DNA of 64,000 nt from Ganoderma boninense (taxonomy: Eukaryota; Basidiomycota; Agaricomycetes; Polyporales; Polyporaceae): assembly GCA_002900995.3 (NCBI GenBank), contig CM035311.1:1426001-1490000 (forward strand), given 5' to 3'. The notes below the pieces were generated by a model that was not told the DNA's origin, did not search any database, and worked only from the letters and a program-made list of their open reading frames with translations. Of this stretch, positions 12,228 through 24,092 are shown piece after piece (within the stretch, counting starts at the first letter, position 1; the number at the start of each line of letters is the position of its first letter). Both the position numbers and the translations under genes were made by a program.

Positions 12228-15200
12228 ATGACTAGTCGGCTCAAACGCAAGCTGAATGACTTGGGGGTGGACACGACGAGCTCGAAGGCGAATGAGAACT
12301 TCTGCTTGGTGAGCATCGTCGACCGTTGACCATAACGTGCGTATGGCGGATGGGATTACTGAATGTGCCCTTCTAATCTTAGATTGGAACACCTCTTCCG
12401 CCGCTCGAGAAGTCGAAAGACACCGGCGAGTTTGTCCCACTATGGAAGCAGGAGGTGCGTCGTCCTTTGGTTGGTCAGCTGGATGGGGCCCCGCTCAAGC
12501 CATTTTCGTGGCGTGTAGGTGCGGGATGAGAAGGGGAGGCGACGATTGCATGGAGCTTTCACTGGAGGCTTCTCGGCTGGGTATTTCAACACAGTGGGGT
12601 CAAAGGAAGGTACGTAAACTGTTGCTATTCGAGTCCAACCACACACCCTCAAGCTGCATGTGCTTCCAGGCTGGACGCCAGCCACCTTCGTGTCATCGCG
12701 GAATGACCGCGCAAAGAAGAAGGCCGCGCGGCCAGAAGACTTCATGGACGAGGAAGACCTGGCGGAGTTCCGCGAGAGCCAGAAGCTCGTCGACGAACAT
12801 GAGGAGATGGATTTTGGCGGTACCGCGGCAGAGAAGGGGAAACAAGCTGGCGTGGCAGATGATCAAGAGTGCGTATGCTCACAGGTGCCGGATTCATGGT
12901 GTAGCCTGACTCCATAACCCAGTCCTATAGCCTCGGTTCTTGCGGATTCCTTTGCGCCTCCTCCGAAAGACTCTGTTGGTGCGAAGATCCTGAAGAAGAT
13001 GGGATGGAAATTGGGTCAAGGCATTGGCCCTCGCCTGACATACACTCAGTGGAAGGCGCGGAACGCGGGGTTCTTGGACCCCTCTAAGGAGGTTGAGGGC
13101 AACGAGGAGGATCTTGAGGAGGCAAAGAAGCATTTATACCCACGGAAAGATACCCCGGTCCTCCTCTTCCGGCGAAAGGACAACTTCCATGGCTTGGGAT
13201 ACACACCCGGCCTTAACCTGAACGAGAGTGTTGGTGGCGAACAGGCTCGCGGTGATCCAAATATATCTTGTGCGTGTCATTTTCTCATTGTTGGACCTTC
13301 CTGACGTTGTGGGATCTCTTTAGCTGGGTTTGGGCTGGGAGCATTGAATGACGCGGACGAGGATGACCTCGACGTGTACGATAGTGGCCCTTCAGGACGA
13401 AACCGTGTCGCATATGACAGTAGCTTGGGCGACGATGACCATCGCATTAGCATTGGCTCAAGGGCCTCTCGGAAACAAGGTGCTCAACAGGGTCCGGTGA
13501 GTGGTTTGGATCCTTTCTATCGGAGTTAGGAAATGCTGATTCGCAGTGAGTAGACGGTGCGTCCAGGAATCACCCAAACGTTTCACGACGGAACGCCCGT
13601 TTTGAAGGGCTTCGTACTGTCCGCTAAGCCTGTCGCAGAGGATCAATGGTTTCCTATGCCAAAAGTTCCTCCGGGCTGGAAACCCGATCCTCGGAGGGTT
13701 TGGGAACAAGCAACTAATAAGGAAAACAAGTCTACAGCTAAGTCCCAGCCGCAGCCGACCCGAACGCATGCCGAGTGGAAGGCCAGTCTGCTGTCGGCCG
13801 ATCAGGTCAGTGTCCTATCTTGCCGTGGTTATTCTATTCTAATTGACCATGATTCTAGCGCGGCTCTATGCTGGGCGAAGCACCGCTTCCAGCGAAAACA
13901 CGCTCGGTTTTCGAGTACCTTTCGCAGAAGGACCGCGATCGCCTCCAATCTTTCCGCACACCACGAGACGAAGGTGCACCTCTAGCCTCGACCGCCGATG
14001 GCGCCCCTCCTCGTCCGCCCTCGCCCCTGCCTCCACCTCCCGCGCCCGGCGGGATCCGTGTCCCGCATCTCCACCCCTCCGTCGCGAAAGCTGCGCTGTC
14101 CGGCTTCCAGCCATTCACCGCGGACCCGCTCAAACACTCACGCTACACCGCGTTCCTCACGTTCTCCGCCGACGCTGCCACCTCTTCCTCCGCCTCGCCT
14201 GAGAAGCTCGGCTTCGGCCCGCTCCCGCACCAGAGCACAGACGACTTCAACAAGGAGCTCGACGACTACGCCAAGTCCGCGACTGTGTTCAAGCCGCTCT
14301 CCGCGGCGATGGCCGGCCGCTTCCGCTCGTCCGCCGTCGTCGAGATGGGTCCCAAGGTCGTCGAGGGCCTCCACCACCCCGCGTCGTACGCCGACAACCT
14401 CGCCGAGGAGACGGGTGAGGAGCGCCCCTCGCACAAGGAGGAGGAGGAGGAGGAGGAGGACCCGAAGATGGGCGCGGTGAGGCTGGGGATGTACGGCCCG
14501 CTGACGCGCGAGACGAAGCCGTGGCAGCCGGCGAAGCTCCTGTGCAAGCGCTTTGGTGTCAAGGAGCCCGAGGTGGACATGACGGGCCAGGCAGGCGCGG
14601 CGTCTGCTGGGTTCGAGTTCGCGACGGGCGCGGCGAAGAGGGAGGCGTGGGAGGCGGAGGCTGGTGGGGCGGCTGAGACGAGTGCAGGGGCGTCTGGGGT
14701 GCCCATCGCGATGATCACTGCGTCGGAGAGCGTGAACTCGACCGCGGATGGGGAGGGTCAGCGGAGTGGGCCGAGGAACCTTGCGAATGTGGGGCTGGGG
14801 GAGGACGAGACGCAGGGGAGGGACATCCTGACGTACCAGCGGCCCGCGATGGATGTGTTCAAAGCGATCTTCGCGAGCGATGACGAGGACAGCGACGACG
14901 AGGATGGTGGTGGGGATGCCGCGGAAGCGATGACCCCGCCGACACCTCCTGACGATATCGCACCAGTGGCCGCACCTGCGCAGCCTAAGGCAGAACCGAC
15001 ACCTCCGTCTCAGCCTCCTGCGCGTCCAAACGAGCCACTGGAGCCGGTGGATCCCGCGACGTTCAAGCCGACATTCGTTCCGCGTTCGGAGCGCGACTCG
15101 CGCAAAGCCAAGGACGGGAAGAGCAAGGACAAAAAGAAGGACAGGGAGAAGAAGAAAGCGAAGGCGGCGCTCATGTCGTTCGACGCGGAGGACGACGGGA

Positions 15201-15457
15201 GCATACCTAGCTTCGGGCCCGCACCGCCCAAGGAGAAGGACAGGGAGCGGAAGAAGAAAAGGCGGAAGGAGAAGCACAGGGAGGACGAGGACGACAGCAT
15301 GTGGGTGGAGAAGCCCGCGCCAGAGGCCGTGAAGAACCTGTCGGCACCACTAGGAGCCGCAGTTGGGAATGGTAGTGACATGCTGGTCGATGGTCAGGGC
15401 GATGGGAAGGAAGCGGGTCCACAGAGAGGGAGGAAACGCGCGATCGACTTCATGTAG
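12228..15457 (+). CDS. G-patch domain protein 1 (GPATCH1-like splicing factor)
   Basis: Eight exons: 12228-12308, 12383-12454, 12519-12609, 12670-12868, 12923-13269, 13324-13496, 13554-13805 and 13859-15457, giving 937 aa. The N-terminus has the GPATCH1-specific (DUF1604) sequence [40 protein letters not shown] and [17 protein letters not shown]. The G-patch follows ([19 protein letters not shown]). Further conserved blocks are [33 protein letters not shown] and [10 protein letters not shown]. The C-terminal third is low-complexity, with acidic and Lys-rich stretches that look like nuclear-localisation signals. Family members act in the nucleus with spliceosomal complexes; G-patches activate DEAH helicases, though the partner here is unknown. 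The gene converges on MAK11 with 72 bp between stop codons. Confidence 0.9.
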
Positions 15458-15529
15458 GCTGCTTGGATTGCTATCGTATCATGCTGTGCGCACTGTAATG
15501 TATCCTGCTGTAGCCATATATTGCTTAAC

Positions 15530-17201
15530 CTAATCCTCATCGTCTTCGTATTCTCCTTCGCCCTCCTGCTCCTCTTCCTCTTCCTCATCTTCCTGTTCGG
15601 AAGCGGAGTTCTCGTTGCCATGTGAGCCGACTTCATCCTCATCACTTTCGCCATCCTCTTCATCATCCTGGTCTGCCTCACGCTTGCGCTTCCCATTAGC
15701 AGGTGGGGCAGCGACGTCCCCGTCTCCAACAGCGAGGCAGGTGAGGCGCGTGCCCTTTGTGTCGTACTCCGTCACAGGCTGCAACTGGGTTTTCTCCTTT
15801 GCCGACGCGGGGAGCGCAGCGAGGTCATAAAGTCGGACCTTCCCATCCGAGGAGATTGTGCATACAAGGGTCGTTGACGGGCGGGACGCGCCCTCGGGGA
15901 GGGCAACCCGGATGCTGTCAACCGCTTTCACACTGAATACCAGTTTGTCAGCTTATGCAGAACGCAGTGCGGAGGTAGGGAGACTGACCGGTTGGTGTGG
16001 CCAACCATCTCAGCGATGATGTTTGGAGGTTCGGTCCGGTCTTGGGGCACTTCGTATACCGAGACCTTCTTGTCTTCTGCGCCGGCGAGGAGCAGTTCGC
16101 CCTCGCCCTCGATCCGTTTACAGAACTTAATGTCGTGTAACCGGGAGGGGTGCGTAATGGTGTAGAGCAGTTCCATAGCCTAGCATCCACAGAGGGGGAG
16201 GGTCTAAGGGCCGCGCCTCGGGAGTTGTGCGAAAGAGTGCTCACCGTGGAGTAGATGTCGATGGTATTTTGTGCCTGCACGGCGAAGATAGATCCGTCTG
16301 TTGACCAACGTACGAGCTCGCCCTCTAGAAACTTTGTCAGCAGGGGTTGCATAGATATGCGACCGGGACGCACCTTTGCCAATCTTGATGCTCGCCGAGC
16401 CCTTGCCTCGCATGAGGTCCCACATGCGCAATGTCCTATCCTTCCCCACACTCAACGCGACCTTACAAGAATGGTGCACCGCGACTGAGTTGACGCGTCC
16501 TTTGTGACCCTTCATCTCCCGGAGGACCGCCCAGTCGCGAGCACGGAACAGGCATAATGTGCCATCTTCGGAGGCGGAGAGGAGATGGGATCGCGAAGGG
16601 AACTCGAGATGCGTGATGGAACCTTCGGGGCAAGTGTCTATGGACGGTTTTTGGCAGGGATTGAAGATGTTTGCGTACCTTGGTGCTGCATGAGACCACC
16701 CAGCTCCTTTCGTCTCCTCAAGTCCCACACCTTGATGATCTCGTCCGCACTCCCGGTTGCAAGCCACTTGCCTCCCTGAGGGGAAACTGCGACTGATTTG
16801 ATGCAAGAGACATGCGCAGGGAATATGAAAATAGGTTTGAGATCGAAGGTGTAGCCGGCCGAGTCGGTAGAGACCGTGCCCTCTAGACCATAGAGCAGTT
16901 TTTCATACGACCCAGCAATGACTTTGAAGGATGTAGGGGACGTAGATGAGCTAGGATCGGATACGGCAGCAGAAGCAGATGTCTGCTTTTGCTTTTTGAC
17001 GGCGGGTGGTGGGGTGCCGGCCCGTTGCTTGCCCTTGACCTTCGCGGACACGCCAGTGGGTTCGGGTTCGGGTCGGGGCTTTAGCTTGGCCTTAGTAGCC
17101 AAGACTTTAGTTTTGAGAGACTTTGGAGCCTCTATCCGTGCCTTCTTCTTGAGGCTGGGCTTTGAGGCCAGTGAGGCAGATTTAGCGGTACGAGCAGACA
17201 T
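15530..17201 (-). CDS. MAK11: WD40 ribosome-biogenesis protein (MAK11 / PAK1IP1 family)
   Basis: Five exons on the minus strand: 17201-16679, 16622-16374, 16324-16245, 16179-15989 and 15932-15530, giving 481 aa. A basic N-tail ([15 protein letters not shown], about residues 17-45) precedes WD40 repeats: [98 protein letters not shown] and [14 protein letters not shown]. The C-terminus is a long acidic run of Glu/Asp. Yeast Mak11 is a nucleolar factor needed for 60S subunit assembly, and this architecture matches. An upstream in-frame ATG at 17240 is possible, but MSARTAK at 17201 fits the family better. GatA starts 165 bp away on the other strand, so the two probably share a bidirectional promoter. 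Confidence 0.88.
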
Positions 17202-17366
17202 GATCGAGAGTGCCAGAAACATGTCCCGAAAATTTCCCAAACAGGAAATGGCGGTTGTTTGTTCGTATTAGGATCGGAGGCCTTTGCCCAACAGACGCAA
17301 ATAACGCGCTACCGAGGCGCCACTGTGGCCACAACACCCTCCGTCCGAGTCCCCGACACCTGGAAC

Positions 17367-19262
17367 ATGCTCTCTCGCTCTGGTTGTCGATGCTGCAAGC
17401 TTCATAGCCCCTCTTCTCTACTGCGAAGAAGTATCGCAAGCGGGGCTCATCATACCAACGCGCTTGTTGCGCCCTCCAGTGCTTCTTCATACCCTTCGTC
17501 TGGGACTGGGCCTCTAGCTGGTCTCCGTCTGGCAGTAAAGGACAATATATGCACAAAATCACTTCCCACAACATGCTCCTCCAAGATGCTGCAGGACTTC
17601 CGCTCGCCTTTCGACGCAACCGTCGTGTCCTTGTTTTCTGCCAGCGGTGCCGAGATAGTTGGAAAGGCTAATTGTGACGAATTTGGCATGGGGTAAGTCC
17701 ATGTCTACTTAACTACACCCTACTATCTTGCGTTAATGGATGCAGTTCTCTCAATGTCTACTCAGCCCATGGCCCCGTTGTCAACCCGTTTGGCCTGCAA
17801 GCTGACGGACATGCCCAGAGAAGGTCGGCAGGGGGAAGTTCAGGAGGAAGCGCTGCGGCTGTCGCTGCACAATTATGTGACGCGTACGTATTTTCGTCAC
17901 GCATTCCTGCCCTCTTTTCTGAAGTTGTGTGAAGGATAGTGCCTTAGGCACCGATACTGGTGGTTCTGTGAGATTGCCTGCCTCGTATTGCGGCATTGTG
18001 GGCTTGAAGCCCTCCTACGGCATCATCAGCAGGTATGTTGGCCCTTCAAGTCATTCCATCTTTTGCTTTACAAATCGTCCGCTCTAGATGGGGCGTTGTC
18101 TCTTTTGCCGATAGCCTGGACTGCGTAGGCGTCCTCGCGCGAGACGTCAGCACCACCAAACGCGTCCATGGTCTGCATCTCAGCTCTTCTCCCAGTGAAC
18201 AGAGCCTGATATCCCAACGTAGATATACTTGGAGTATATGACAGCTGTGATCCTACCGCCGCACCACCTCATGTTCGGGAAAAGGCCAGAAAACTGAACC
18301 AAGGTCACCTCGAGAATCTGAATGGCGACTCGCTAGCTGGCCTTAGAGTAGGGGTGCCGCAGGTTTGTTCTCGGCTTTCCTGTCATGGACATCGTTGCTC
18401 ACATCAATGTGTTCAGGAATATTTTCCTACAGAACTACAGCCGAGCATTGTTACTCCTGTCCGCGCTATCCTGAACCAACTCCGCGCTCGTGGAGCTACC
18501 ATCGTCCCCGTATCTCTTCCTTCGACACCATACGCTCTGAGTGCATACTACGTCATTTCGAGCGCCGAAGCTAGCAGCAACCTCGCGAGATATGACGGTA
18601 TCGAGTACGGTCAGTCAGCACTTTCAACATATGCTTCGTAGCGCTGAGTGATAGCATTTAGGAATGCGGGTTGAGCCACCGCCAGGTGCAAACTTAACTA
18701 AGACCGCCAACGTCTACGCATACACCCGTTCGCAAGGATTCGGCAAGGAAGTCCAGCGGCGAATGCTCCTGGGCACTTATGCGCTTTCGGCTGAGTGGGT
18801 GGCCTCTTACAGACCTTTGAGTGGGATTTGACACTGACGTCTTGTTCGTTCAGGGCATTCGAGAACTATTTCCTGCAAGCCCAACGAGTCCGCAAGCTCA
18901 TCAAAGCAGATTTCGACCGGGTCTTCTGCATCCCAAGTGCGCTAAACGCGCCGTCCACAGACCCTGTAGATTCAGCAGAAGGCGTCCATGTCCTTATCCA
19001 TCCATCTGCGATTCAGACTGCCCCCGCACTCCCAGACAACGAGGGTCGTTCTCAGGAGGATGGCGCCTCCACGCTAGACGCATACGTGCAAGATGTCATG
19101 ACGGTCCCTGCGTCGCTGGCTGGTCTTCCTGCTCTTAATGTTCCAGCGGGTAACGGTGCAGACGGCTGGCCTATCGGCGTGAGCGTCGTTGGTCAGTGGG
19201 GGAGTGACGATTTAGTGTTGCGAGTAGGTGAGGTCATAGAAAGATGTCGAGAGGACATCTGA
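17367..19262 (+). CDS. Glutamyl-tRNA(Gln) amidotransferase subunit A, mitochondrial
   Basis: Eight exons: 17367-17692, 17746-17883, 17940-18032, 18088-18170, 18223-18362, 18417-18609, 18662-18794 and 18854-19262, giving 504 aa. This is the amidase-signature subunit of the GatFAB/GatCAB complex, which converts Glu-tRNA(Gln) to Gln-tRNA(Gln) in mitochondria. The catalytic triad is visible: Lys in LRLAVKDN (about residue 58), Ser in [17 protein letters not shown] (about 140), and the nucleophile Ser in [14 protein letters not shown] (about 164). Further family blocks are [16 protein letters not shown] sequence, [26 protein letters not shown] and [16 protein letters not shown]. The N-terminus is rich in Arg, Ser and Cys and lacks acidic residues, as expected for a mitochondrial presequence. 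The start at 17367 was chosen because the longer frame from 17259 adds sequence unlike a presequence. It is known as HER2 in yeast and QRSL1 in animals. Confidence 0.93.
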
Positions 19263-19386
19263 GTGTTGTCCTAGACATACCTCAGGTTCGTCAAACGACG
19301 CTTTGTTCAAACTTGCCACTAAATATATAAAATTTCAGCACTCTACTACTCACTAGCTTACATTGCATCTAATATCCAATATTCAC

Positions 19387-21140
19387 TCAGGCAATCACGT
19401 TTGACAAGTCGAGCTGGACCTACGGCACATCGTTAAGTCACCGCATGACCCGAGCAGAGCGAATCCAGACGAAACACTCACCTGCGAAACTGCTCCGTCC
19501 ACGGCGTCAGCCCAGCACTGAAGAAGGCAGGATGCCCAGTCCACCTGTGCGGACATCGCGCATAGGAACTCAGGCGGCGGCAGCGGGGGCACAAAGTGAC
19601 TGTTCAGGCTCGGGCTGCTGGTCCAATGTGCATGCCTGTCCATGAAGTTGCTCATGTTTACTGGCAGCCCCGGCATCTCTTGCCTCTGCGCATGCATCGC
19701 GTCCAGGACAGCCCCAACCAAGCCCACGTCGCCCGCCAGCACCCGCCCGCTCGGCCGCTTCTCCAGCCGCAACTTGATCTCCTTGAACACGCCCTCGAAC
19801 CCGGCCGCCGGCGGGCGCGTGGACACGACGTGCGGGCAGCGCGTGCGGCACGGACACGCCATCGCCCTCTCGTCCGTGCATGGGCGCGCGCGGAAGCCCG
19901 AGAGCTGGAAGCCCTGCGTCGCGGCGTCGCGGAAGCGCTTGACGTACGCGAGGAGGCGGCGGTACGCGAGCGAGCCGACGCCCTCCATCTCGGGCACGTA
20001 CAGTGTGTGGATGTTCTGGCCGGCCTCGCTCTCCGCGACGAGGCGGGCGCACGCGCTCGCCTCGGCGACGCGCCCTAGCGCGATTGCGTGGAAGAAGAAG
20101 CGGAAGGGGTCCGCGCTGGCGAATGCGGCCCAGTGCGCGCGGATGGCGTCCTCCAGGGCGCCTGTGAGGCCGTACTTCTGCAGCGCGGCGAGGACGCGGA
20201 GGAAGGTGTTTGGGGCGTCGGGGAACAAGGGGCGCGGGCCGGGATAGCAGAAGCGCAGGAGGGGGTCGACGACCGCGCCGCTTTCTTTCATGATGTACAC
20301 GCGTTGCTCTGTTGCGCTGGGGTCTTGAATGAGCATGTTGAACATATTGGGCGAGGCGAGCTCGATGATCTTGCTGTGCACACGGAACTCGAGGGAGTCG
20401 CTTGTAACCAGGACGACGTCCGCGCCCGTGTCTGTGAATGGGTGCGATACGGAATCGATCATCGTCTCCGGGTCCGGGTCTGGGGGCACGTTGCGGCAGA
20501 ACGATCCTATGCCGGTGAAGTCGCTCTGTACGTTCGTGCGCAGAAGGAGGCGTGTCTGCAGCAGGCGGTAGTACGCCCCAGCCCCAACGTGGTCCATCTC
20601 GGGGCACGGGTTCTCGTCCTTGACGCGGTTCTTCATCACCGCGACCTTCGCCGCCTCCCTGGCCTCCTCCTCGAGGTCCATGCAGCACGCGATGGCGAAG
20701 ACGACGAGCGGGTTGTCGTCGATGAAGCGCGGCTGCACGAGCGCGCGCCGCATGACGTCCACCACGGGCGCCGCGTCGTACTTCTGGCCCGCGGTGAGGA
20801 CCTTGCGCAGGTGGGCCAAGGAATCCACCTCGATCTCCGCGGCGACGTGCGGGTAGCATATCCGCAGGAAGATATTCATCGTTTCGCTGTCCTCGGGCAC
20901 GTCGACTCCCGGCGTCTCGGTCTCCTCCGAGCCGGCTGCTGTAGGGGGTTGGGGCAGGTTGAGCATGCCCGCAAACCCACCCGACGCCAGCATCAGGATG
21001 GTCCTGAAGACACGGAAGTGGACTCCATCGGCGGTGCGGAGCACGAAGTCGGCGTCCTCTCTGTTGAAGGGGGCCTCTGCCTCCCGGACGGTCTCGGGCG
21101 CCTGAGGCTGTTCTACAGCTGGCGCTGCGTCGGCTGCCAT
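19387..21140 (-). CDS. Double BTB/POZ domain protein
   Basis: Exon 1 is 21140-19482 and a short exon 2 is 19419-19387, giving 563 aa ending VQLDLSNVIA. Without splicing the frame stops at 19395 with an unrelated tail, so the splice is likely but not certain. Residues about 28-170 form the first BTB fold (DADFVLRTADGVHFRVFRTI, LMLASGGFAGMLNLP). A second BTB follows at about 235-400 (GADVVLVTSDSLEFRVHSKI, IELASPNMFNML). A Cys-rich stretch, CTDERAMACPCRTRCPH, lies around residue 435. Agaricomycetes encode many such proteins; some BTB proteins are cullin-3 adaptors, but no partner is implied here. A TATATATAC element at about 21400 lies 260 bp upstream. Long antisense frames over this GC-rich exon are shadows. 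Confidence 0.85.
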
Positions 21141-21784
21141 CTTCTTGCGCTAGGCCGTGCAGCGAGCACAGTGTATGAGTACTTCTGGTGGTGCATACAC
21201 GCCTCTAGATAACGTACATACGGGTACCGTTTGGGAATACTGTTATATTGGCCGGGTTTACCCGCGTCAGTAGTAGTATCACCCGACAGCAAAAAGATAC
21301 GACGGTACCTTCTCACTGGCGAGATGGATTCGACAACGTTATACACAAGCGGGATAGAGTCGTCTAAGGACGAAAGGGTATGAGAGAGTTCGACTATGTG
21401 TATATATACGGTGTGGGCGGAGTTGAAGAAGCTTGGGGGCACAGCTTCCTGCAGCCGCGAATTCAGGCGGCGATAAGAATGGCTGCAGAACCGACATCGC
21501 CACATGGTGGTTATTGCCACCGCGCCCTTGCGAAGAACATGGTCACCTTCCAACTTTCTTACTTATGGCACCACGAGAGGCGAGACAATTCAAAGGTCTC
21601 ACGGTACGAACTTGAAATGCGTGCGGTACATACACTGCTATAGTACGCTATACTTAGTTACACGGCAGACCAGTAATGGCATGATCAGGATGAGTCGGGA
21701 TCGCGAGGCACTTGCAGAAAAGAAATCATCACGTCTCCAAGCGTGAGTGACGCTATAGTCTGCCGTAGCGGCCTACCCTTGGTG

Positions 21785-23961
21785 TCAAGCGGACCCCACA
21801 TCCATTGATCGGATGAGATTTCCTGCGTCTGTAGAACGAGGGGTGATCACGAAGTCATACAACACGGGATGACTGGCAGAGATGCAAGTCAGACCTCCAT
21901 GCATCGTTCCGAGTCGAGGAGCAGAAGACACGCACGAGATTGAGGTGTCGTTGTTCACCTTGTATCCGACCTTCTTTGGTCTGCCATTCTCGTCCACGGG
22001 GGGGTTTATATCGAACGAGTGCAGGACGAAGGCGCACAACATCGCGATGGTTTCATAAGCGAAAAAGCGTCCGGGACAGATCCTGCGTAGACCACAAATT
22101 ACGATGAGAAGTCGAAGTCGTCAGAGCATGCGACAATAAAACGAGACCAACTGCAAGTAAATACCGTGACTGACCTGCGTCCGTGGCCATACACATATCG
22201 GTCTGGATTCATGGGGGCCAGACCTTCTCCTTCTCTTTCTCCACACAAAAATCGTTCTGGAATGAAGGTATCTGGTTCGGGGTATTCTTTCGGGTCCCTG
22301 GAGATCAACCTGGTGTGCGGATTAACAACGCTACCCTCTGTGTCACCAAAGCACTGACGGGATGGCTAGCATACCCAATGTTGGCGAATATGACGGTGCC
22401 TTTTGGGATGAAATAGCCTTCATATTCTTCGTCGGAGGTTGTCCTGTGCGGCACACCCAAAGGGGCCGGGCTGTGCCACCGGAAAAGCTCCTTGACAAGA
22501 GCGATGAGGTATGGCAGAGATCCTATGTCATCGAAATTCGGAAGGCGATTTGGACCGACCACCGCATCAAGCTCCTGTTGTGCCTTCTGCTGCACCCGAG
22601 GGTTCAGCGCCATCAGAATGATGAAGGCTTGTGCCACAGTGTTGGTCTAGATAAGTATCCTGTAAGTCAGAAGGCCTACGAGCGGAGACAATGGGGACTC
22701 ACGGTTTCTACGCCAGCTTTGTATGGGCAGCGTTATAATTTCAGTTGGTCTAGAGGACGGATATCCGTGCCAAGAACGCACTCACCAAGGTATGCTGAAG
22801 CTGCCGTAGACTTGCACAATTCTTCCCGCTCACCTGACTCGTTCTCGCCCGGCTTCTCTTGGTCACGGTCTCCCAGAATACGCCTGACGATCGAAGTGTC
22901 CATACCAGACATAGAGTTCTGAAACGAAGTACATTGTGACCTGGAGGCATGACGATACTAGGTAGCCGACTCCCACTCACTTTGCCTACTGCAGAAACGG
23001 ACAGTGTGTGGAGTCGCGTCAGGATAGACTCCGTCTCGCACTTTGCCGCTGCAGCCAGTCTCTTGAAGTTCGCGCCGGGAAGCCAGAAGGGCAGGTACTC
23101 CAGAACAGGGAAGACTTCGACGAGATATTTTCCCGGGATGGAGACGTCAGCAAGGATGTCAACCAGCCGTTCGATCACGGTATATGGCTCCTCATGAACG
23201 TCGTGCAAATCGATTCCATACGCGATTTGCAATGCCGTGGCAGCGAGCGAGCTGATAAATGCAGGCATTTAAAACGGCTTGAGGTAAAGAGGAGAGGAGA
23301 CAACGGGGTGGAACTTACAATTGCAGATGTTGGCCGAACTTCTCGGGCGAGACAAGCAAGTTGTGGACCAGACGATGGTTATGGGAGACCTGAATGGAGT
23401 GGTAGTTCGCTATGACATGGGCATCGAACGACTGGTGGAAGGCACGGCGACGTCTGCGCCAGGCTTGTCCATACGGCATGAACGGAAAGAACCATTGAAG
23501 TCCACACCTGGTGAACAGTGACATTATGCCCCTGAAGTGGACGACAGAGAATGAGACGCACAAACGGAGCATGGCTGAGTCCGGTCGGTCCGACGTGGTC
23601 GCGGACCGCTTGTCAAGAATCCCTTCTGCCGCCTTGTACGAGCCTAGGATAAGCATGTGTTGACCGCATACATTGAGATGAACAAGGTCTCCTGCAAGGC
23701 GTGGAACCTGAATTCAGCGATTCTGGCGGCCGTGCGAAAACGCTATAACTTAAACGAACCGGAGCGTCGAGATAATTCCGTGAAACCTCGTCCGAGGTCG
23801 GTTCGAGGCATGTCAAGCAGGTTGCCGATAATAGGGAGGGATTTGGGGCCTGGGGGATATCGTGGACACGTCTTGTACCTACAGGACCTTATGAAAAGGG
23901 CCATGGATAGGAAGACTAGTGCGCCCGGGATGAAGAAGGACGAGAAGACGGGCAAGGACAT
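21785..23961 (-). CDS. Cytochrome P450 monooxygenase (P450-2, paralogue of P450-1)
   Basis: Ten exons on the minus strand: 23961-23760, 23691-23562, 23507-23319, 23251-22981, 22918-22786, 22716-22703, 22646-22375, 22309-22175, 22082-21936 and 21872-21785, giving 526 aa. An N-terminal membrane helix (IPGALVFLSMALFIRSC) is followed by the hinge YPPGPKSLPIIGN, the C-helix WRRRRRAFHQ, the I-helix AGVETTNTVAQ, the ExxR helix VKELFRWH, the PERF motif FIPERF and the heme loop GHGRRICPG. All catalytic landmarks are intact. Six of ten exon lengths equal those of P450-1 (202, 130, 189, 14, 272 and 147 nt) and every phase matches, so the genes are duplicates now in opposite orientation 16 kb apart. One heme-loop residue differs: His replaces the usual Phe of FGFGRR (here YGHGRR). 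The substrate is unknown. Confidence 0.92.
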
Positions 23962-24092
23962 GGTAGTGACAGCGGGGGAACAGGTGGGTCAGAGGGACGT
24001 ATGGGTTCACATATGCTCCGGACTAAAAGCTCGCGAAGGATGACAAAGAATCCATGGGAGGAGGGGTCGATATGGTGCTTGGAGATTTGTGC

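Noticed and set aside
14138..15277. 379-codon minus-strand frame opposite GPATCH1 exon 8
   Set aside because: It is the antisense of low-complexity Pro/Glu/Lys coding sequence; no domain or splice context.
19570..21212. Long frames (429 and 374 codons) overlapping the BTB gene
   Set aside because: They are other-frame and antisense readings of one GC-rich exon; only the 581-codon frame shows BTB motifs.
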